This document shows, piece by piece, positions 1 through 5,153 of a DNA stretch of 5,153 nt (the first letter of the stretch is position 1; every line of letters starts with the position of its first letter). The translations under genes and the position numbers were made by a program. Under the pieces are notes generated by a model. It was not told where the DNA came from. It saw only the letters and a list, made by a program, of their open reading frames with translations, and did not search any database. The stretch is from the NCBI GenBank assembly GCA_021299075.1, contig JAJTFU010000144.1, forward strand, positions 1 to 5,153, given 5' to 3'. This DNA comes from Novosphingobium sp. (GTDB lineage Bacteria; Pseudomonadota; Alphaproteobacteria; Sphingomonadales; Sphingomonadaceae).

Positions 1-764
1 GAACCTGGCTCAACCCCGATTTCGGCCTCGGCACTGTCGACCCCGAAGCGGATCACGGCCTTGGCGCGGGTGGCGAGGGCGAGGCATTCGGGATCGTCGG
101 CATTCAGCGCGGTGACCGCTGCGGCGGCGAGGAAGTCCCCGAACAGCACCCGCAACTCTTCCATCGACTTGTGATCCAGGCTGACGTTGAGCAGCACGGA
201 TACGGCCGGACGATAAAGCGCGATCGAGCCATCGCTTTCGTCAACCTCGCTGACGAAGGTGTCGCCCTGGCCGACCCGCGCCGAGGCGAAGGGGGCGTCG
301 GCGTGCGCGAAGTTCTTCATCACCGCGCCGTTCATGATCGTGGGATCGCGGTCGGCACTGGTCAGGATACAGCCGGTCATGCCGGTAACCGTGCTCTTGC
401 CGCTGGTCCCGCCGATAGCAACCCCGCGCGGCGCAGCGTTGAACAGGCGGGCGAGCAGCTGTGCCCGGCTCATTCTCGGGCAGCCCAGTTCGCGGGCGCG
501 GACCATTTCCGGCACGGTATCCTCAACCGCCGCTGAGGCGACCAGCACTTGGTCAGCTGAGATGATCCCGCTGCCGTCCTGTGGGAACAGGGTAAAGCCC
601 TCTCGCTCCAGCCAGGCGAATTTCTCGGGCGTGCGGCCCTGGTCGCGGCTGCGGTCCGATCCCGCCAACACGGCTCCATGGCCCTTCAGGATCAGCGCCA
701 GCGGCAGCATGCCGGACCCGCCGATGCCGCAAAAGAACCAGGGGTGTTGGGTGAGCTCGCTCAT
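1..764 (-). CDS. Mur ligase family protein, MurC/Mpl-like (partial, C-terminus outside window)
   Basis: ATP-dependent cytoplasmic ligase of the Mur family, which joins an amino acid or peptide to UDP-MurNAc. The 254 visible residues cover the N-terminal UDP-binding Rossmann domain and part of the central ATPase domain. Motifs read on the minus strand are GIGGSGM at residues 13-19, the P-loop GTSGKST at 119-125, PTIMNGAVMK at about 141-150 (compare MurC 'PTFVNGG'), EVDESDGSI at 173-181 (MurC 'EADESDASF') and NVSLDH at 193-198. The protein starts at ATG 764 because an in-frame TAG lies four codons upstream and the Rossmann motif follows at the normal distance. MurC and Mpl are about 460-490 residues, so roughly half is missing at the window edge. 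The P-loop has Ser where MurC and Mpl have His. The divergent LD-carboxypeptidase neighbour favours muropeptide recycling (Mpl-like use of tripeptide), but the motifs resemble MurC more. Family is certain; substrate is not. Confidence 0.88.
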   Translation of the reverse strand, partial: MSELTQHPWFFCGIGGSGMLPLALILKGHGAVLAGSDRSRDQGRTPEKFAWLEREGFTLFPQDGSGIISADQVLVASAAVEDTVPEMVRARELGCPRMSRAQLLARLFNAAPRGVAIGGTSGKSTVTGMTGCILTSADRDPTIMNGAVMKNFAHADAPFASARVGQGDTFVSEVDESDGSIALYRPAVSVLLNVSLDHKSMEELRVLFGDFLAAAAVTALNADDPECLALATRAKAVIRFGVDSAEAEIGVEPG

Positions 765-808
765 TCCGTTGCGCTACGCACCAAACGCGATGAACTCAAC
801 CTCCTCTT

Positions 809-894
809 CGTCACCCCGGGCTTGACCCGGGGTCCCGCTGTCTTCACCCACGCTGCAAACAAAAGCGGGACCCCGGATCAAGTCCGGGGTGACG
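809..894. repeat. Inverted repeat with two 31-base arms, each arm also a hairpin (REP-like intergenic element)
   Basis: The left arm (809-839) and right arm (864-894) are reverse complements at 29 of 31 positions, separated by a 24-base spacer (840-863). Each arm is also a hairpin by itself. In the left arm 814-820 pairs with 826-832 around loop CTTGA; in the right arm 871-877 pairs with 883-889 around loop TCAAG. The two mismatches between arms are at the same base pair of the small stem (G-C at 820/826, A-T at 877/883), so both small stems stay perfect. I recall sequences of this type as dispersed intergenic repeats in sphingomonads and other alphaproteobacteria. Placement between two divergent genes argues against a simple transcription terminator. 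No transposase or target duplication is visible here. Confidence 0.85.
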
Positions 895-917
895 TTAAAG
901 GCAAAGCCGGACTATAG
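889..917 (+). promoter_or_regulatory. Candidate sigma-70-type promoter of ldcA
   Basis: GTGACG (889-894, 4 of 6 matches to TTGACA) and CTATAG (912-917), 17 bases apart, give a plausible -35/-10 pair. The -35 lies in the last bases of the right repeat arm. Transcription would start at about 924-926, at or just before the ldcA ATG, so the mRNA would be leaderless or nearly so. The same bases include AGAGG (916-920), which would be an acceptable ribosome binding site if transcription instead starts further upstream. Prediction from sequence only. Confidence 0.35.
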
Positions 918-925
918 AGGGCGCC

Positions 926-1738
926 ATGCCCAATGTAGCGATCTGCGCCCCGTCTGCGGTCTTCATGAAGGAGGATGCGGAGCGCGTGCTGGCGCTGGCT
1001 GCGGCCGAGTTCCCCGGCGTCAAACTGCACGTCCACCCGCAGTGCTTTCTCAGCGAAGGCCACTTTGCCGGTTCCGACGCGGCACGGCTTGGGGCCCTGG
1101 TCGAATGCGCCAACGATCCGGCCTTTGACGCCGTGTGGTTCGCGCGGGGCGGCTATGGCGCGGCGCGAATTGCTGAAGATGCGCTCGCACAGTTCGATCA
1201 TGCGGCGCAGGACAAGCTGTTCCTGGGCTATTCCGATGCCGGTACGTTGCTGGGCGGATTGTATCGCCAGAAGATCGGCCAGCCAGTCCATGCGCCGATG
1301 CCTGCCGACATTCGCCGCGCGCGCGGGGACGCGGCGGTGCGCCGCACGCTGGCCTGGCTGGCGGGTGACAGGTCCGGAGAAGAACCGCAGCGCGACCAGC
1401 ACCCCACTGTTGCCTTCAACCTGATGACGCTGACCATGCTCTGCGGCACGCGGCTGATGCCGGGTCTGGCGGGCCATGTCGTGCTGGTCGAGGAGGTTAG
1501 CGAGTATCTTTACGCGGTCGACCGGCTGTTTTTCCACCTGACTGCGCACCTTGGCGGGATCGCCGGTTTGCGGCTGGGGCGGGTCAGCGAAGTGCCGGAG
1601 AACGACCGTCCGTTCGGCGCAGACGCCGAGGAAATCGCCCGGCTGTGGTGCCAGCGGCACGCCATCCCGTTCCTGGGCCGTGCGGACATCGGCCACGATA
1701 TCGACAACAAGATTGTACCCTTCGGGCTTGCCCGCTGA
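926..1738 (+). CDS. ldcA: LD-carboxypeptidase, peptidase family S66 (LdcA/MccF-like)
   Basis: Serine carboxypeptidase expected in the cytoplasm, removing the terminal D-Ala from muropeptide tetrapeptides (L,D bond) to give tripeptides for cell-wall recycling. The 270-residue protein starts with AICAPSAVF (5-13), typical of S66 N-termini, and has RGGYGAARI (74-82). The probable nucleophile is Ser103 in GYSDAGT, the catalytic Glu is probably Glu189 in LVEEVSEYLYAVDR, and the catalytic His is His257 in DIGHDIDNKIVPFG. The full Ser-Glu-His set and the usual order are therefore present. Length is slightly below the roughly 300 residues common in the family. ATG 926 has AGAGG at 916-920. The gene is divergent from a Mur ligase and lies 45 bases upstream of fabD on the same strand, so read-through into fabD is possible. 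The related MccF proteins cleave microcin C; the Mur-ligase neighbour makes murein recycling more likely. Confidence 0.88.
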   Translation: MPNVAICAPSAVFMKEDAERVLALAAAEFPGVKLHVHPQCFLSEGHFAGSDAARLGALVECANDPAFDAVWFARGGYGAARIAEDALAQFDHAAQDKLFLGYSDAGTLLGGLYRQKIGQPVHAPMPADIRRARGDAAVRRTLAWLAGDRSGEEPQRDQHPTVAFNLMTLTMLCGTRLMPGLAGHVVLVEEVSEYLYAVDRLFFHLTAHLGGIAGLRLGRVSEVPENDRPFGADAEEIARLWCQRHAIPFLGRADIGHDIDNKIVPFGLAR

Positions 1739-1783
1739 CGCGCCAGCCAATAGGCGCAGGCGCCTGAGCAATGGAGAGGGACC

Positions 1784-2719
1784 ATGCGAGCATTTGTTTT
1801 CCCCGGTCAGGGTAGCCAGAAGGTCGGCATGGGTGCCGATCTCGCTGCAGCCAGCGCCGCCGCGCGCGCGGTGTTTGAGGAAGTTGACGACGCCCTGGGC
1901 CAGAAGCTCTCCGCGATCATGCGCGAAGGGCCGGAAGATGTTCTGACCCTGACCGAAAACGCCCAGCCGGCGATCATGGCCAATGCCATTGCCGTGCTGC
2001 GCGTGCTGGAACAGGAAGGCGGTATTACGCTCGCCGACACGGCCGATTTCGTCGCCGGGCATAGCCTGGGCGAATATACCGCGCTCTGCGCTGCCGGGGC
2101 CTTCAGCCTGGCCGATACGGCCCGGCTGCTGAAACTGCGCGGGCAGGCGATGCAGGCCGCAGTACCAGTCGGCGTCGGCGCAATGTGCGCGCTGCTGGGC
2201 GCCGATATCGACAAGGCCCAGAAGCTGGCCGAAGCGGCCGCGGAAGGCGAAGTCTGCACTGTCGCCAACGACAACGATCCCACCCAGGTCGTCCTATCCG
2301 GCCACAAGGGGGCGATCGAGCGGGCCATTGCCATGGTCAAGGACTTCGAGATCAAGCGCGGGATTGCCCTGCCGGTTTCGGCCCCGTTCCATTGCCCGCT
2401 GATGCAGCCTGCCGCCGATGCCATGGCTGAGGCCCTGGGCCAAACCCCGCCGGGCGCGCTGCGGGTGCCACTGTTTGCCAACGTCACCGCCGCTGTCGTC
2501 AGCGATCCGGCCGAGGTCAAGCGTCTGCTGGTCGAACAGGTCTGCGGCCGCGTCCGTTGGCGCGAAAGCGTGATTGCCATGCAGGCCGCCGGGGTCGACA
2601 CATTCGTCGAGCTGGGCGGCAAGGTGCTCGGTCCGATGATCGGCCGCAGCGTCACCGATGTAACCGTGACCAGCGTGGTCGGCATGGCCGACATCGAAGC
2701 GCTGGCGAAGGAGCTGTGA
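1784..2719 (+). CDS. fabD: Malonyl-CoA:ACP transacylase FabD
   Basis: Cytoplasmic enzyme of type II fatty acid synthesis that moves malonyl from CoA to acyl carrier protein, supplying the chain-extension unit. The 311 residues match the usual length. Visible motifs are FPGQGSQ (6-12, oxyanion Gln9), GHSLGEY (92-98) with nucleophile Ser94, Arg119 in LKLRGQAMQ (binds the malonyl carboxylate), VANDNDPTQVVLSG (160-173), SAPFHCPLM (199-207) with catalytic His203, Gln252 and GRVRW (255-259), and ELGGKVLGPM (276-285) near the end. All catalytic residues are present. ATG 1784 follows the strong site GGAGAGGG (1773-1780). The gene is 45 bases after ldcA and 2 bases before fabG. The short gap upstream contains a 10-base palindrome (1757-1766) of unknown meaning and no clear terminator. 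Confidence 0.97.
   Translation: MRAFVFPGQGSQKVGMGADLAAASAAARAVFEEVDDALGQKLSAIMREGPEDVLTLTENAQPAIMANAIAVLRVLEQEGGITLADTADFVAGHSLGEYTALCAAGAFSLADTARLLKLRGQAMQAAVPVGVGAMCALLGADIDKAQKLAEAAAEGEVCTVANDNDPTQVVLSGHKGAIERAIAMVKDFEIKRGIALPVSAPFHCPLMQPAADAMAEALGQTPPGALRVPLFANVTAAVVSDPAEVKRLLVEQVCGRVRWRESVIAMQAAGVDTFVELGGKVLGPMIGRSVTDVTVTSVVGMADIEALAKEL
2708..2713 (+). promoter_or_regulatory. fabG ribosome binding site inside the end of fabD
   Basis: AAGGAG lies in the last codons of fabD, 8 bases before ATG 2722. It supports ATG 2722 over the second Met codon at 2731 and places fabG under translational coupling with fabD, whose stop codon (2717-2719) sits between the site and the fabG start. Confidence 0.7.
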
Positions 2720-2721
2720 TC

Positions 2722-3480
2722 ATGGACCGCATGTTCGATCTTTCCGGAATGACCGCCCTTGTCACCGGCGCCGCCGGCGGCATCGGCTCTGCGATCAGCC
2801 ATGCCCTGGCCAAGCAGGGCGCGCGGCTGGCGCTGTCGGGGACCAACCCGTCCAAGCTGCGCTCGTTCCGCGAAGAACTGAACGACACCTATGGTCACGA
2901 TCATGTTGAGATCACTTGCGATCTCTCGAATACCGAGCAGGTCGAGCACCTGATTCCGGCTACGGTCGATACGCTGGGCAAGATCGACATCCTGGTGAAC
3001 AACGCTGGTATCACGCGTGACAACCTGACCATGCGGATGAAGGATGAGGAGTGGGAGCAGGTCATCAAGATCAATCTTGAAGCCGCCTTCCGCCTGATGC
3101 GCGCCGCGACCAAGCCGATGATGAAGGCCCGCTTCGGCCGGATCATCACCATCACCAGCGTCGTCGGCGCAACCGGCAACCCGGGCCAGATCAACTATGC
3201 CGCGGCCAAGGCGGGTCTGGTCGGCATGTCGAAATCGCTTGGGCAGGAGCTGGCCAGCCGCGGCGTGACCGTCAACTGCGTCGCCCCCGGCTTCATCCGC
3301 ACCGCGATGACCGAAGTGCTGCCCGATGCCCAGAAGGACGCGCTAAACGCCCGCATCCCGATGGGACGGATGGGCGAGGGCGAGGACATCGGCGCAGCCG
3401 TGGCCTATCTGGCGAGCAAGGAGGCCGGTTACATCACCGGGCAGACGCTGCACGTCAATGGCGGGATGGCGATGCTCTGA
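2722..3480 (+). CDS. fabG: 3-oxoacyl-[acyl-carrier-protein] reductase FabG
   Basis: NADPH-dependent short-chain dehydrogenase that reduces 3-ketoacyl-ACP to 3-hydroxyacyl-ACP, the first reduction of each type II fatty acid elongation cycle. The 252-residue protein has the cofactor motif TGAAGGIG (15-22), NNAG (93-96), the FabG-typical stretch NAGITRDNLTMRMKDEEW (94-111), Asn118, Ser146, Tyr159 and Lys163 of the catalytic tetrad (TSVVGA and YAAAK), VAPGFIRTAMT (187-197) and the C-terminal YITGQTLHVNGGM (237-249). The TRDNL..RMKDEEW block separates true FabG from general SDR reductases. The frame is open further upstream (to 2557), but that part overlaps fabD and has no FabG character, so the start is ATG 2722. 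acpP and fabF, which often follow fabG, are not next; dnaN is. Confidence 0.96.
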   Translation: MDRMFDLSGMTALVTGAAGGIGSAISHALAKQGARLALSGTNPSKLRSFREELNDTYGHDHVEITCDLSNTEQVEHLIPATVDTLGKIDILVNNAGITRDNLTMRMKDEEWEQVIKINLEAAFRLMRAATKPMMKARFGRIITITSVVGATGNPGQINYAAAKAGLVGMSKSLGQELASRGVTVNCVAPGFIRTAMTEVLPDAQKDALNARIPMGRMGEGEDIGAAVAYLASKEAGYITGQTLHVNGGMAML

Positions 3481-3502
3481 TCCAGCCTGAAAGGTTGGAT
3501 TT
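3481..3502 (+). terminator. Weak terminator-like hairpin after fabG
   Basis: Bases 3481-3487 pair with 3493-3499 (7 pairs, one G-U) around the loop TGAAA, directly after the fabG stop codon, followed by only three T (3500-3502). The stem is short and the T-tract poor, so termination may be partial. Confidence 0.35.
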
Positions 3503-3509
3503 ATCCCCA
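3501..3509 (+). promoter_or_regulatory. DnaA-box-like 9-mer upstream of dnaN
   Basis: TTATCCCCA differs from the consensus DnaA box TTATCCACA at one position. It lies 125 bases before the dnaN start, in the non-coding spacer. A single near-match can arise by chance, and I found no second box nearby, so this is a candidate only. Confidence 0.2.
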
Positions 3510-3516
3510 GTTTCGC

Positions 3517-3587
3517 CCGGAATTCCGGCGCCTAACCTTGCTCCGCTAGGGGGCGACGCTAAGAACGAGTGACCGAATTTCCGGCGC
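3517..3587 (+). repeat. Two near-identical 15-mers with palindromic core in the dnaN upstream region
   Basis: Bases 3517-3531 (CCGGAATTCCGGCGC) and 3573-3587 (CCGAATTTCCGGCGC) match at 13 of 15 positions and are 56 bases apart. The first contains a perfect 12-base palindrome, CCGGAATTCCGG (3517-3528); the second is an imperfect version. Spaced, related palindromes before a gene can be operator sites, but no matching regulator is known to me and the function is unproven. Confidence 0.4.
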
Positions 3588-3634
3588 TGCGGCCGATTCC
3601 GGCTGTGCACCTCCTTGGGGACGAAAGACCGACC

Positions 3635-4753
3635 ATGAAGGCCACCATCGAACGCGCGACGCTCCTAAAGTGCCTGTCGCACGTCCAGTCCGTCGTCGAA
3701 CGGCGCAACACGATCCCGATCCTTTCGAACGTGCTGATCGAAGCCGCGGCCGATGGCACGGTCAGGGTCATGGCAACCGACCTCGATCTGCAGGTCGTGG
3801 AATCGCTCGGGGCGGTTTCGGTTGAGAGCCCCGGCGCGATCACCGTTTCGGCCCACCTGCTGTTCGATATCGCGCGCAAGCTGCCCGATGGCAGTCAGGT
3901 CAGCCTGGAAACCGCCGACAACCGCATGGCGGTCAAGGCCGGGCGCAGCCGCTTTTCGCTGCCGACCCTGCCGCGCGATGATTTCCCGGTGATCGTCGAA
4001 GGCGATCTGCCGACCAGCTTCGAACTTCCGGCTGCCACCCTCGCCCAGCTGATCGATCGTACCCGCTTTGCGATCAGCACCGAAGAAACCCGCTATTACC
4101 TCAACGGCATCTTCCTGCACGTCACCGATGATGAGCTGAAGGCCGCTGCTACCGATGGCCATCGCCTGGCCCGCTTCACGATCAAGCGCCCCGATGGTTC
4201 GGAAGGCATGCCGGACGTGATCGTGCCGCGCAAATGCGTCGCCGAACTGCGCAAGCTGCTGGAAGAGGCGCTGGACGCCAATGTCCTGATCGACCTCTCG
4301 GCCAGCAAGATCCGCTTCACCCTGGGCGGTGAAAACGGCGTGGTGCTGACCAGCAAGCTAATCGACGGGACCTTCCCCGATTACAGCCGCGTCATCCCGA
4401 CCGGCAATGACAAGCTGCTGCGGCTTGATCCCAAGAGCTTCTACGAAGGCGTCGACCGCGTGGCGACGATCGCCACCGAAAAGACCCGCGCGGTCAAGAT
4501 GGCGCTGGATAATGACCGGGTGACCCTGTCGGTCACTTCGCCCGACAACGGCACCGCCTCGGAAGAAGTGCCGGCCGATTACAAGTCCGCCGGGTTCGAG
4601 ATCGGCTTCAACGCCACCTACCTCAAGGATATCCTGGGTCAGATCGATGGCGATACGGTTGAACTGCACCTGGCCGATGCCGGCGCGCCGACCCTGATCC
4701 GTCAGGATGACAAGAGCCCGGCGCTTTACGTGCTGATGCCGATGCGCGTGTAA
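3635..4753 (+). CDS. dnaN: DNA polymerase III subunit beta (sliding clamp) DnaN
   Basis: Ring-forming homodimer that encircles DNA, holds the replicative polymerase on its template and serves as docking site for many repair and replication proteins. The 372 residues divide into the usual three similar domains (about 1-121, 122-245, 246-372). Family marks include NTIPILSNVLIEA (25-37), ATDLDLQV (47-54), SLPTLPRDDFP (108-118), TRYYLNGIFL (152-161), ATDGHRLARF (172-181), LIDGTFPDYSRVIP (242-255) and the terminal YVLMPMRV (365-372), close to the family's classic ending. ATG 3635 is chosen because MKATIER aligns with clamp N-termini. An in-frame GTG at 3569 would add 22 residues that do not look like clamp sequence. 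The binding site is modest (GGGGA at 3617-3621 or GAAAG at 3623-3627). No dnaA or recF is next to it, so dnaN here is outside the classic dnaA-dnaN-recF order, at least within this window. Confidence 0.97.
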   Translation: MKATIERATLLKCLSHVQSVVERRNTIPILSNVLIEAAADGTVRVMATDLDLQVVESLGAVSVESPGAITVSAHLLFDIARKLPDGSQVSLETADNRMAVKAGRSRFSLPTLPRDDFPVIVEGDLPTSFELPAATLAQLIDRTRFAISTEETRYYLNGIFLHVTDDELKAAATDGHRLARFTIKRPDGSEGMPDVIVPRKCVAELRKLLEEALDANVLIDLSASKIRFTLGGENGVVLTSKLIDGTFPDYSRVIPTGNDKLLRLDPKSFYEGVDRVATIATEKTRAVKMALDNDRVTLSVTSPDNGTASEEVPADYKSAGFEIGFNATYLKDILGQIDGDTVELHLADAGAPTLIRQDDKSPALYVLMPMRV

Positions 4754-4784
4754 TCCGCTTTACCTCGCTGCAAAGGCTTGGTTG

Positions 4785-4813
4785 AATGGGCGTGCCGATG
4801 GGTGCGCCCATTT
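4785..4813 (+). terminator. Intrinsic-terminator-like hairpin after dnaN
   Basis: Bases 4785-4796 pair with 4801-4812 (12 pairs, two of them G-U) around the 4-base loop GATG, followed by a short T run (4811-4813 overlapping the stem end). It begins 31 bases after the dnaN stop and ends 7 bases before the ribosome binding site of the next gene. The stem is convincing; the T-tract is short, as in many GC-rich genomes. Confidence 0.55.
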
Positions 4814-4831
4814 CGCGTTAGGGAGAGAACA

Positions 4832-5153
4832 ATGACCACCACCGTCCAGGTAAAGCGCGGCGCGCTGGCCGAAACCCGCATCGTTGACCATGCCGATGCC
4901 CCGCTGGGCGATGGCGAGGTGCGGCTGAAGGTGGAGAGCTTCTCGGTGACCGCCAACAACGTAACCTATGCCGTGGCCGGGGATGCCTTTGGCTACTGGA
5001 ACTTCTTCCCGGGCGAGGGAGACTGGGGCGTGGTGCCGATGTGGGGCCATGCCGTCGTCTCCGAAAGCCGCCATCCCGAGATCGCCGTGGGCGAACGGGT
5101 CTATGGCTACCTGCCGATGGCTGACAGCGTTGACGTGCTGCCCACAGGGGTCA
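4832..5153 (+). CDS. DUF2855 family protein, MDR/quinone-oxidoreductase-like (partial, C-terminus outside window)
   Basis: First 107 codons of a protein I recognise as DUF2855, a family distantly related to the medium-chain dehydrogenase/reductase superfamily with no established substrate. Visible family features are LGDGEVRLKVESFSVTANN (25-43, the GroES-like N-terminal fold), the block NNVTYAVAGDAFGYWNFFP (42-60) and WGVVPMWGHAVVSESRHPEI (65-84), and AVGERVYGYLPMAD (85-98). The tryptophan-rich YWNFFP/WG.VP.WG pattern is the main identifying mark. ATG 4832 follows AGGGAG (4820-4825) with a 6-base spacing. Full members are about 350 residues or more, so most of the protein, including any cofactor-binding domain, is outside the window. 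It sits behind a hairpin that probably ends the dnaN transcript, so it is likely a separate unit, with no clear promoter of its own visible in the short gap. Confidence 0.8.
   Translation, partial: MTTTVQVKRGALAETRIVDHADAPLGDGEVRLKVESFSVTANNVTYAVAGDAFGYWNFFPGEGDWGVVPMWGHAVVSESRHPEIAVGERVYGYLPMADSVDVLPTGV

Noticed and set aside
809..894. Inverted repeat as a CRISPR array or a rho-independent terminator
   Set aside because: There are only two arms in opposite orientation and no T-run, and the element lies upstream of both neighbouring genes.
259..917. Plus-strand open frames (259-825 and 678-917) over the Mur ligase start and the repeat
   Set aside because: The first is antisense to the Mur ligase, and the second ends in a translated repeat ('VTPGLTRGP'), a well-known source of false hypothetical proteins.
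1757..1766. 10-base palindrome CAGGCGCCTG before fabD
   Set aside because: Short palindromes are common in GC-rich DNA; no repeat of it, spacing or terminator T-run supports a function.
878..2062. 394-codon open frame on the minus strand across ldcA and fabD
   Set aside because: Antisense to two confidently identified genes; its protein is rich in Arg, His, Gln and Gly with no recognisable domain, as expected for a GC-rich shadow frame.
2557..2721. 55-residue N-terminal extension of fabG
   Set aside because: It overlaps fabD in another frame, has no FabG similarity, and a good ribosome binding site points to ATG 2722.
1807..2949. 380-codon open frame on the minus strand across fabD and the start of fabG
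   Set aside because: Antisense to fabD/fabG with Ser/Ala/Arg-rich low-information sequence; no family motif.
3569..3634. 22-residue N-terminal extension of dnaN from GTG 3569
   Set aside because: Beta clamps begin at the MKATIER-like segment; the extension has no clamp character.

Overview
The window looks like chromosomal DNA of an alphaproteobacterium, most likely of the order Sphingomonadales (Novosphingobium/Erythrobacter-like). The grounds are the high GC content, FabD, FabG and DnaN sequences of alphaproteobacterial type, and an inverted repeat of the 'gtcaccccggacttgatccg' class that I recall as common in sphingomonad genomes. The genus is inference. No mobile element, CRISPR array, tRNA or rRNA is visible, and every long stretch is filled by ordinary genes.

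Layout. Positions 1-764 (minus strand) hold the N-terminal 254 residues of a Mur-ligase-family protein (MurC/Mpl-like); its C-terminal part lies outside the window. A 161-base divergent intergenic region follows. About half of it is a 31-base inverted repeat whose arms are themselves hairpins, and a candidate ldcA promoter leaves the right arm. On the plus strand come an S66 LD-carboxypeptidase (ldcA-like, 926-1738), fabD (1784-2719) and fabG (2722-3480). The fabD-fabG gap is only 2 bases. A 154-base spacer with a weak hairpin, a DnaA-box-like 9-mer and two related palindromic motifs separates fabG from dnaN (3635-4753). A good hairpin follows dnaN, and then the first 107 codons of a DUF2855 (MDR/quinone-oxidoreductase-like) gene run off the right edge.

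How the genes fit together. The Mur ligase and the LD-carboxypeptidase suggest muropeptide recycling: the carboxypeptidase would trim tetrapeptides to tripeptides, and an Mpl-like ligase would return tripeptide to UDP-MurNAc. That ligase specificity is inference. FabD and FabG make malonyl-ACP and reduce 3-ketoacyl-ACP in type II fatty acid synthesis. DnaN is the replication sliding clamp. The window is therefore mainly envelope and replication housekeeping. I see no clear undescribed system. The points most worth a second look are the non-standard P-loop of the Mur ligase beside ldcA, the repeat-borne promoter that would give a leaderless ldcA transcript, and the signals between fabG and dnaN.
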